NCBI GenBank assembly: GCA_021495925.1
Contig: JAKEKT010000032.1
Span: 186,001-250,000 of the forward strand
Origin: Diplodia intermedia
Lineage: Eukaryota > Ascomycota > Dothideomycetes > Botryosphaeriales > Botryosphaeriaceae
Length of the DNA: 64,000 nucleotides
Reading direction: 5' to 3'
The stretch's first letter is position 1. The number at the start of each line of letters is the position of its first letter. Of the stretch, positions 53,408 through 64,000 are shown piece by piece. The notes beneath the pieces are model-generated. The model did not search any database, had not been told where the DNA came from, and saw only the letters and a program-made list of their open reading frames with translations. Made by a program: the position numbers and the translations under genes.

Positions 53408-56400
53408 TAAATATAGACGAAGAATAAAGTAAGATATAAAATAAGCGTAATACGCTTTACTACTACTACTACTATTAGATACTATTATTATCTATATTAA
53501 AAGCTTCTTATACGAGCTTAAACTAGTTAATAGACTCGTTATTAGATATTATAGATATAGATATAGGTATAGACGCGGGCGCGAGCGTATATAAGTAAGA
53601 GTATAAGATAATAAAGAAAAAGAAGAGAAAGAGAAGAAAAAGTAAAAAAAAGTAAAATATTTATATAAAATAACTTTAAATAGTAAATCTTCGTAAAGAT
53701 ATATTATATACTAGAAAGAAAACTATAAAAGAAAGATATAAGTAGATAGAGTAATAAAGTAAGATAAACGCGAAGTAAAATATTTATTTATTTATTTAGT
53801 TTAACGTTTCTCTAAAGTCTTAAACTATTAGAGACGAGATCTCTCTAGAGAGATTCGCTTTTATCTATATATTTAAATATATATATATTAAAGAGGGGTT
53901 CTAGAAGAGTACTAGAAACGATACGTTTAAAAGCTTAAGAAGAAATAAGAAGCGTATAAAAGTTAAGAAAATAATAAAGAAAATAAAATAAGAACTTTAA
54001 AAATAATAAAATAAAGATAAAAAGTATAGTAAGTAAGTTCTCTTCTTAGAGAGAGTCTTTTTAACTAGTTAGATTTATTTAGCGTTCTTCTATTTAAGAC
54101 TAATACTTACTTACTATTTATTATAACTAGTCGAAGTATTACTACTAGTAAACTAGCTATATAACTCTACTTTTAAATTTAAAAACTAGAAAAGAACTCT
54201 AAATAGAGATTACTTAATTAAAATTTAAATCTTAGCTTTTTAACTTTATTAGCTTAGTTACTAACTATACTAGATAGTCGTAGATACTAGTAGAAACGAT
54301 CGCTTTAGTTTAAGTATTTACTATTTAGTTATTTTTCTTTAGTTCTCGCTAGTTTTTACTCTAAATTAAACGCGGCGAAAGCGCCGAGAATAAGAAGAAG
54401 AAGCTAAAAAAGAGAGTAAAAGAAAGAAAGAAAATAAGTAAAATAAGTATTTAATAATACGTATTTAGATCTTATTAGATAAGTTATTTAATTACTATCG
54501 TCTAGTAGTAATCTTTATTTATTCTAAGAACTTAGTTATTAAGCTAGTCTTTAGAGCTAAGAAGAAGAGATTTAATAGTTTAAGTTAATTCTTTTTAAGT
54601 CTATCTTTTAAGAGAATTTAAGAGTTTCTATAAAAAAAGTAGAAGAGAAGTAAGTAACGTAATATTTATCTAGCCGTATAACTATATCTATACTAGTTAT
54701 TTTTAGCGTAGTTAAGACGATAAAGATAGAACTTAAAGTATTTATATCTAATCTTTAGCTAGTAGAAGACGAAGACTATTTCTCTAACTTTTATAGAAGA
54801 TTTAAGTCGTTATTCTATCTCTAATTTAAAGATACGTTTATAGAGCGAGTTTAATATTAATTTAAACTTTATTTTCTACTTCTTATAGATTCTCTACTTA
54901 ACTTTACTTTAATAGAAGCTTAGTAAGATAGAGACTTTACTTAAAGAGTACTTTATAGCTCTTTTCGCGAGTTAATTAACGTACTCGTTATCTAGAACGT
55001 TCTCGTAGCTAGAGTACTATTTTAGAGAGACGATATTTTCTCTAGCTCTTAGCGTTTTAGCTAATCTAATAGTCTAAATTTATTATACTTACTTAGACGT
55101 ATTAGCGAGCTTACTTAGTCTAAGAATCGTAGTTTAATTATTCGCGTATATTCTTATATTTTTAGAGATATATCTAACTCTAATAATAAGATTTAGAGCT
55201 ATTACTAGTCTCTCTATCTCGTTATTATATACTAGATTCTCGAAACTAAGGTTCTTATAAATTTAGCGCGCTAGATTCTCTTTAGATTAGCTAAAATTAA
55301 AGGCTACTACTTCGATCTCTATATTTTTATTTATAGATAGAACGAAGACGTTAAAGTAGATAGCTATTTAATTAGAGAATATTCTTTTAACTTTAAGCGC
55401 GTAGACCTTAGCCTACTTCTCTTTATTTAGAGAGCTAATCGTAGTCGAGTAGAATAGTTTAAGTAACTATAATAAAAAGTAGAAGAATTTAACTACTTCT
55501 AAAAACGTAAGTTATATTTTTAAAAGTAGCTTAATCTTCTCTAACTACGTAGATCTATCTAGAATTTATTAATCTAGATTAATCTTCTCTAGTTTAATTC
55601 GAATAGAGTAGAATTCTTCGAGTAAATTTATTCTAAGAGCGTATTTTTATAACCGCTCGTTTAAATAAATATTTACTAGTAGAATTTTACTCTCTATTTC
55701 TAGAGAAATTATAGAGATAGTCTTAAAAACCTCTAGAATCTTTCGTAGAGTAAGATTCTAAAGAACTCTAAATTAGTAAGTAAACTACTTCTAATTTTTC
55801 TAGTAGATTTTAAAGCCGTAGTCTATAACTATAGTAATATAAGCTAGATATAGCTAGCGAACTACGTAGAGAAAAAGCCCTCTTTTAATATTAGCTAGTC
55901 TAAAGAGATAATAGAAGATTAAATAGACCTAGCTAATTCTTTTAAATATATACGTTTTAAAGATAAACTTATAGTCGAAGTAAATTTCTAGTTATTTAAT
56001 CTATTCTTTAAATTCTATTACGTTCTTTATAGAGAGCGTAATTAAAATAAAATAAGATTCTAAGTCTTTCTTAAAGAAATAAGTAAAGTAAATAAGCTTT
56101 ATCTTTTTTAGATTAAATTTAATTTAGTTTTTCTATTCTTATATATAGAGTTTACTTATCTTTTTTTTTAGAATCGTCTTATTACGCTTCTAGCTACTAA
56201 AGCTAGCTATAAGCGTAATATCGTTAATATAAGAAAGAAATAAAGCTTTAAAGATAAAAAATAACTCTTAAAAATAGATTAAAAAGAGAATAGACGAGAC
56301 TAAGCTTTCTTATAAAATATTTATTTTTATTAAACTAAACTCTTTCTTCTCTTCGTTAAACGCGAGGCTTAATATTTATATAGATATAAATAATTTTATC

Positions 56401-59400
56401 TACGCGAGTAGATTACTTAGTATACTAATTTAAGCTATTATAGCTAGAAGTTATTCTTTAACTACGTAGTTAAAGACGCTTTTAATATTAAGAAAAAGTA
56501 TAAAGATTTTATATTTAAGATAATAGTTTTTCTCTACTTTATTTAATAAAAGTATTACGATATTAATTATAGATTTCTTTAATCTTTCTCTAATTTAAGT
56601 ATAGTATAAAAGATTAAAGATCTTCGCTAAATAGTCTAGTCTTTTAGTTATAATTTATTTAAGTACTTTTCTAAGATAATTAAGTAAAGAGATAATTTAA
56701 TAAAACTTTAAGTTCGCGATATCTCTTTTTTCTTTACTAAGAATTACTTCGATAGTCGTACGCTAGCCTATAAAATAGTATTCGTAGACGAATAACGTAG
56801 AAAAGATCTTATTAAAGACGCTAGACTTTACTTTAAACGCGTAGATAATAATTTTCTATATAATAGCGTCTAGTCTCGACGTTTTTTTTTTAATTTACGT
56901 AGAATACGTATTCTTAATCTCTCTTAAACTAAGCTTTAACTAGTTCTAGCGTTTAGAGGCGTAGCTTTACTAGTTAAAGAAGATAATAGAAGAAGATAAT
57001 AAAAAGAGTCTCTTTCTAAAAGCTAAATACTTTTTCTTAAAACTATCTTCTAGACGTTTTTTTATATATATATTATAGCTAATTTTAAGAATTCTAGTAT
57101 ACGTTCTAGACTTAGTATAAGCTATAGTCTTAAAGATAGTCTTAAAGATTTCTTTTTCTAGAAAAAATTTTTAGTATTCGCGTTTAGCTCTTTTAATCGC
57201 TTTAAAGTAGATATTTTAACTATTTAAGTATCGTCGCTTATTCTCTTTTATATATAGAGATTTAAAAGTATTAGTCTCTCTTTATAGTCGTCTTCGTTCT
57301 TCTAAAAGCTCGTTTAATTACTACGGTTTAGATCGAGCTTCTAGCTTTAATTAAAGAATAGATAGATTCGCTATAATAGATATAGTCTAGTTAAGACTTA
57401 TCTCTAGAGTATCTAGCGCGAATATTTAACGAATTAAATCTTCTATTAAGTCTTAAGAGATATTTTTCGATAGAGAATTTAACTCTAGACTTTTTAAAGC
57501 CTTAAATACTATTATTTCTATCTATTATTTAAAGATATTTTAAAACTTAGACTAGTCGATCTTTCTCGTATTAAATCTAGCGATAGTAGCTATCGTAGAA
57601 GGTTTCGTATAGCCGGCCGATTCTAGACTAAATAGAATTATCTTATAATTAAAGTCGAAGTCTATAATCGTTTACTAGTCGATAATTCTATTAGCTAAGA
57701 CTAACGTAGCTAGTATAAGATTAATAATCGTCTCTCTTTCTAAATAAAGATAGTAGAAGATATTCTCGTTCTCTTTATTTAAGAGAGATAGATCGTTTTC
57801 TTCTAACTATTTTACTAGCTAATTAGCGTTAAATAAGAAAAAAGATTCTAAATTCTACTAGAAATAATAAATATTAAAATTCTTAACTACTATAGTCTAT
57901 ATTCTAAGAGGTTACTATTATAGAACGCGTTTTAGAGTAAGTTAAAAATTATTATTCGTTTAATTCTTCTAGTTATATAAGTTAAGTAGCTTAAACTTTA
58001 ACTTTTACTACTCTATATTTAGAACTATTAGATTAGAACTTTACTAAAATTTAACCTCTAAACTTATCTTTATTTCTTTAAGAAAATAAAAAACGTAGAT
58101 TAATATTTAAGGTCTTAGATCGAAAGAATAGACTAATAGAATTTAAATAAATAAGAAGTAATTAATTAATTAAAAGTTTAAGTTCTTATAGAATAAAATA
58201 TATAATTCTTAATAAAGAACGAGGTCTATCTTTAACTTTACTATAATATCTAGAATAAATTTTATTATTAAAATACTTCTATTTAAGTTAGCTTATAGAA
58301 CTCGTAAAGAACTTATTTAGAATAAATTTATTTAAAGTTTTTTAAAGTATTTCTTAATTCTCTTAGCTTCTTCGTCTTAGTAAATACGCTATAAATATAA
58401 AGACGTTTAGAGATAGTCTTTTAAGTCTTCTCTTTAATCTTAAACGTAAGAACTAGTAAGCTCGTAGACTACTTTATTCTCTTAGCCTCTAGCGTAAGCT
58501 AGTAGAGAACGTTAATAATCTTTAAACTATTATTATAGTTCTTAATTTTAGTTTAAATAGTCTCGCTAAAGTTCTTACGAAAGAGAGTCGATAGATCTCG
58601 CGTAGATATACTATATATAACTATTTTATACTACGTATAATTTTTTATAATCGATTAAATAGAAATAATCTAGTTAATTATTATCTTATTCTTTAAAAGA
58701 AATTCGACGAAGAAGTTTTTATACGCGATAAGTATAATATTCTTTTTTAGCGAGAGAAAAACTATTATAATCGTAGATCTTATTCTTTTAAGCTAGTTTA
58801 AAAACGTCTTATTAAAGATATTTTAAAGGCTAAAGAACGAGAAGTCCGCGATTTTTATAGTTAATATAAGAATAATCTATTAAATAACTTTCTTAGACGT
58901 AGAGATCTTTAACTTCTTTTTTAAAGAAGAGATAATCTATAGCCCTTCTTTTAACGCGGCGGTAGCGACTATTAAGATATATATAGACTAGCTAGATACT
59001 ACGATTAACTATTACGCGGGCTTCGAACGTTATAAAATCGCGAGAGTAGTTCTTTATAAGGCCTAGTTTAAGAGAATAGTAATAGCGAACTTAGATAAGT
59101 TTTTTATTTTCTTTATAAGATCTATCGCGATCTTTTTAAGAGCTTAAACTTACGTAGTAAAAATCGCGTTAGTCTTATTTATAATTTTATTTATTTTAGT
59201 ATACTATCGTACGATCTTAATTAGATCTAGAATAGATCTCTATTTTTCTTTAAAGAGAGCGAGATTCGCGATCTTAACTAGAAGACTAAGTACGTATTCT
59301 ATAATCTCTTTTAATAATTATAGATTTATTTTAAGTTATTATACGTTCTCGATATTTAAATTAATATAGAATTTAAAGACGAATTAAAAGTTTAATATTT

Positions 59401-60139
59401 CTCTCTTCGCGAAAGAGATTAATATAACTCTTAAAAAAAGCCGTTTCTTATATAGATTCTCTTATAAAAAAAGATTTTTTATAGGTTTAAGAGTTAAGAG
59501 GTCTAGTATAGCTACTATTAAAAAAGATATAAACGTAGTTAAAGAGTTCTTAAAGTTTTCTATAGTTATATTTATAATCTTAAAGTCTATATTCTATATT
59601 AGAGAAGATAAAGTAGAGCTTAAAGAAGATAAATTCTACTTTAAAGAAGATATTCTAAATTTATAAGAGAATTTTTAAGCTCTTTCTATAAGAAAAACGT
59701 ATAGAAGTAGTAGAAATAGACGAAAAATAGACTAAAAGTAAATTATTAGCTTTAGTTTTATCTAAACTAAGTTATAAATAAAAGAAGTCTAGATTAAGAT
59801 AAGAACTTTTCTTAATTACTTACTCTCTAGAAGTAAATAAAGAGATTAATAGAGTTAATATAAATATTAAAGATTTTAAAGAGTCGAGAAACGTCTTAGC
59901 GTTAAGCTTAAACTATATAAAATATCTATATATATAAAACTCTTTAGTAAGGCCTAGAAAAGAGGCTTTTAATAGACTTTAAAGTAGAATTTTTAAGCGT
60001 AGAAAAGAGCTATTATAATATAACTTTAAAAATAAATTTCTTAGTACTATACGATTCTCTATATAAAGTTTAGAACGAATTCGAGTGGTTTTTAAGAGTA
60101 GAAGAGACTATAAAGCTCTAGCTAGTCTAATACTATTTA

Positions 60140-60590
60140 AAGTATCTACGCGAAGTAAGATAGACGTAAGCTAAATATAAAGATAGAGTAATAGTAAGCT
60201 ACTTATAGCTACGCGATTATATTTTATATTACTATCTTACGCTATTTTACGCTATTTTACGCTACTCGTAGCTATTTATAGCTACGCGATTATATTCTAT
60301 ATTACTAGGCGTAAAGTAAGATAGACGTAATATAAGATATAAATAAAGCTAAATATAAAAATAGAGTATTAGTAAGCTATTTATAGCTATTTAACTATAT
60401 TTTAGACTATATTCTAGCTATCTTAAGCTATTCGTAGCTACGTAATTATATTCTATAGCTATATTCTAGACTATATTCTAGTTATCTTAAGCTATTTATA
60501 GCTATTTAACTATATTTTAGATTATATCTTTTAGCTTTCTAAGCTACTCGAAGCTATTCGTAGCTATAATTACTATAAAAAAGACGTAGA
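60140..60590. repeat. Degenerate tandem repeats within the AT-rich block
   Basis: TAGCTATTTATAGCTA and CTATATTCTAGACTATATTC type units recur many times. A longer unit (AAGTAAGATAGACGTAA...GTAAGCTA) occurs at about 60155 and again at about 60312. This is a local satellite-like array. Confidence 0.6.
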
Positions 60591-63500
60591 AGATAACTAT
60601 ATTAATTCTCGTTCTTATAATTCTTCTATATAAAGCTATATATCTTTATTTTAAATATACTTATTCTTTCTATAATAAATATTATAAGTATATATAATAG
60701 TTATATTATTATTCTTACGCTTATAAAGCTTCTAAAGATCGATTACTTCTTTAATAAGAAGCCCTATAATATACTTAATACGCGATACGACGACGTAAGA
60801 AAGTCTAATAATAAACTTATAATAGTTTAGATTTAAGACTATTTAGCTTACTATAATACTCTAAGACTTATAAATAGTAATTATATAGATAATAATAAGC
60901 GAAAACTAAATATAGTAATATATTTATATACTAATAAAGTACTTTCTTCTTAATTAAAAGATAGATACTATAGACTTTTCTTAACTATTATTATAGAGAA
61001 AGAGGCCTTCTTCGCTATTACTATTATTATTATTAATATACTTATTAAAAGTAATAAATATAGCTAATAAGACTACTATATAAGTATTTTTAGTATTTAC
61101 TATCTAGATAAGGTTTTTAATAGTATTAATAGCGCTATTAACGAGCCTACGCTCTATCTATATATTTTTAAAAAGTATAATCTATACGCTAATATATAGA
61201 GAGATCTATTTATAGAGATTATTATTTTAGTTAAAGTTAGTCTTCTCGATGTCGATATCTTTATAAGTTATCTAGATAAGTAAAATCGATTTACTATAGT
61301 TTCTTATAAACTTATAATTATATTTATTAACTATATCTTTAGTACTATAGAGGTAAATAGTATTAGCGAAGAAAGTAATCTTATTTAATAAGAGAATTAA
61401 TTATATACGAGTACTTAGAGTATTAAAGTATTATATAATAATATTATTAGTTTATAATTCTTCTAATATATCTTAAAAAGCTATTATAGATTTATCTTTA
61501 TCTCGCTATTTTATAATAGTCTTAAGTTCGTACGACTAGTTATATAATAGATAAATATTACGCCCGTTAATCTTATTAGCGATCTTAAGAGGCTTAGAGT
61601 AGAAGAGAGGCTTATTAATAATAAAAGAAAGTTAAAAGAAATTTCTAAATAATAAAACGCTTACGTCTTTAAAAGTAACGTTAGAGTTTATCTTAATTTA
61701 GCGTAGACGCTAGTTTATCTAGTTAAGAAGCTTTAAGAAAACTATTAACTTCTTATTAATAATAAGATAGCGATAATAATAAAGCTTATTTTAAATAAGA
61801 CTAAAATTAGCTAAGTTTAGTAACTAATACTTATTCTTTATTAGAATTTAAAATAGAGTATAGAGCGTAGAACTATTAATCTTAGATATAGTAATACTAG
61901 TAGATATAATATAAAAGATAGAATTATAAATACTATATAATAAAGTAAGATCTTCTAAGCGCGCTAATAGAACTTTAATTAAATAAAACTTACTAGTACT
62001 AGCGCGTTTATCGATATTTATATTAAGTAAAGTAAGTTTAGCTATTCTACTATCTAGACTTTAAGTTTTATATTAGATAATACGCTTAAAGTAGTTTATA
62101 TAAAGATCGAAGATCTTATATTACTTAAAAGTAAAATTATCTTTCGTATTAGTAAATATATAGCTAATATCTATCGACTTAAAATAATTAATCTTTTAAC
62201 TAGTTTACTAATTCTTAAACTAGAGGCTATAGATATTCTTATAAATATTCTAGTTATAATCGCGGTCTATATTTTTTTTATTAATAGTATTAAGATCTTT
62301 AAAACGCGTTATATCTTTATTAAATAATTAGCGTACTAGCTTATACTAGTTCTCTTCGTTAAGCTTCTATTTATATTAATCTTCGCTAGGCTTAAACTAT
62401 AAGATTTTATTATTAACGGCCGGCGAAAGCTCTTTTATATAGTTTAAAAAGTAGAGTTTATAGTAGTTCTTATATCTTTTATATATCTCGCGCTAGCTAC
62501 TCGCCGACTCGTCGTTAAAGTAATAGATTAGAAGAAGATTATTAATATTTATAAAGAAATAATTTAAGATTATCTTTATTTAATAATAGTATTTATAATT
62601 AGCGCTAATAGAATTAATTTTATATTTAGAAAAGTAATTAATAACGCGCTTCTAGCTATATTATATACTTTATAAATAGTTCTTTCTCGTATAGTTAATA
62701 GATAAGAGAAACTAGATATATATTAATTACTAAATTTATAAAATAAAGGCGTTTCTTTCTTTATACTTCTATAATAACGACTTCGTTTATTAAGTTTTAC
62801 TATCTTAAATATTAAACTTAACCGGCTACTAGACTTTAGAGCGATAGTTAATATTAATAATAATACGCGAGCTCTACTAAAGAGAGAGATTAAGAAGTAG
62901 ATAAAATATCTCTTAAATAGACTAGTCGCGCTCGCTAAGTAACTTATTTATTATTCTTAAAATAAATAATAATAGCGAACGCGTAGTAGTAATATTAAAA
63001 AGTATCTTATTTATAATCTCTTTATAAGAAGTAAATTTCGTCTTAGTCTTACTATAGTATTTAGTAATATAGTTAAGTATAGCTTAAGAACTAATATAGA
63101 AAGTAAAATTAATATTTACTAATTATCTTATAGTTATAGTTTAAGTATAGATATTAAGCTAAGCGTTATTACGCGAACTATTAAATATATAGTAAATAAA
63201 GTTAAAACTTCTTATAACCTTTAACTTCTTATAAATATCTTGCGAAAAATAGAATTAATAGATCTTCTTATTTAATATACTATTCTTCTTCTTATATAAA
63301 TAATATATACTATAAACGTACTTCTACGTTTAATTTATAATAGTAGAGAGAATTTTAAACGTATTAAGCTAATACTTTAGAAGTTACTATAGTACGTTAT
63401 TCTTAAATACTAGAGTAGTAGTTCGATTCGACTTAGAGTTTATAGCCGTAATATAAATACTCTAAAAGTTAGTAAATATCTTTTATAGATTCTTATTATA

Positions 63501-64000
63501 ATTAAGGCTATTTATAGCTAAAATATCTTTATAAAAGATAAAACTATAAAGATAAGAGCTTCTACGAGCCTACTATTTATAATAAGTTTAGTAGTTTTAA
63601 GAGTTATACTTCTTAAATATAATTAAATCGAGAAATAAGTTTATCTATTAGTAAAAGTAATAGACGACTATATAGAGATTATTATAAACGTTCTCTTATA
63701 AGATTTATATCTTAGTCTATAAATTAATATACTTTTAGATTTTATAGCGCGATATATATTAAGTAAGAGACTTCTACTAGTAGTCTATAATACTAAACGT
63801 TATAAATAGCGCGAAAATATTTAGCTATTATATAAAAGTTTTAAGATAAGCGCGTTTAGAGCTCTAATAAAATTAAGTACCGCGAAGACTAAATAAATAT
63901 TAAATAATATTATTTAGAAGAGAATCGCTCTCTAGATTATTATTACTAAAAGTAGTCTTTAAATTATTAATTAACTAATTATCTTACTCTTTCTTCTTAT

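Larger units (their letters stand above)
52500..64000. repeat. RIP-saturated AT-rich repetitive DNA
   Basis: From about 52.59 kb to the right edge the dinucleotides CA and TG are almost absent: by eye I found only one TG near 61250 and one near 63240. CG, CC and CT remain, and TA is extremely frequent. This is what CpA-to-TpA mutation on both strands leaves behind. No frame is open for more than a few dozen codons, because TAA and TAG are everywhere. The source must have been repeated DNA, most likely one or more transposons, but I cannot identify reverse transcriptase, integrase or DDE motifs by eye. The element runs off the right edge. Confidence 0.92.

Noticed and set aside
52600..64000. 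Search for CRISPR arrays, rRNA, tRNA and intact transposon ORFs in the AT-rich block
   Set aside because: No regular spacer pattern, no tRNA arms and no long frames. The TAGCTA repeats are adjacent and degenerate.

Overview
The window is nuclear DNA of a filamentous ascomycete (Pezizomycotina). The evidence is short GT..AG introns of 47-128 nt with CTAAC/CTGAC branch points, a fungal CHO2, a family-5 carbohydrate esterase, a fungal STAND-type NTPase, an intron-containing tRNA-Val, and a long AT-rich block with the signature of repeat-induced point mutation (RIP). The genus cannot be read from the sequence. Gene-bearing DNA (1-52.5 kb) is GC-rich with long low-complexity tracts. From about 52.55 kb to the right edge the base composition changes abruptly.

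Layout. 0-4.2 kb: a possible small ORF, then a six-exon glycerophosphate/DHAP acyltransferase on the minus strand. 5.4-11.8 kb: a cluster of single-pass, Ser/Thr-rich membrane proteins (two minus, two plus). 12-12.8 kb: a broken minus-strand gene built of two homologous modules. 13.2-14.1 kb: pyridoxamine-phosphate oxidase. 15.8-17.2 kb: a four-helix membrane protein. 18.9-19.0 kb: tRNA-Val(AAC). 20.1-21.0 kb: a secreted acetyl-xylan esterase/cutinase. 23.6-24.9 kb: another Ser/Thr-rich membrane protein plus a decayed fragment of the same kind. 25.5-28.8 kb: CHO2. 30.5-32.2 kb: a seven-helix receptor-like protein. 32.5-33.7 kb: a protein-kinase pseudogene. 34.3-36.6 kb: a low-complexity, probably nuclear protein. 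38.3-40.8 kb: an 838-residue protein of an uncharacterised fungal family. 42.8-49.8 kb: a 2,268-residue P-loop NTPase with TPR-like repeats. 51.1-52.4 kb: a decayed copy and then an intact copy of the Ser/Thr-rich membrane protein family, at the edge of the AT-rich block. 52.5-64 kb: RIP-degraded repetitive DNA with no intact gene.

Two themes stand out. First, at least four intact genes (6.7, 10.4, 23.6 and 51.8 kb), two relics (24.6 and 51.2 kb) and one topologically inverted protein (8.0 kb) share a recognisable set of cytoplasmic ELP-type motifs. Most also share a transmembrane segment of the pattern T-[KR]-x-A-x-G-[IV]-x-[IV]-P-[LIV]-G. This looks like a locally expanding and decaying surface-protein family. 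Second, the giant STAND/TPR gene has zero TTA, CTA and TCA codons over 1,610 consecutive codons, which is unusual codon discipline for this class.

Two housekeeping lipid genes (the acyltransferase and CHO2) lie in the same window but are not adjacent, and nothing suggests that they are co-regulated. Gene models with introns were built by hand from splice signals and reading-frame continuity. All exon sums are multiples of three.
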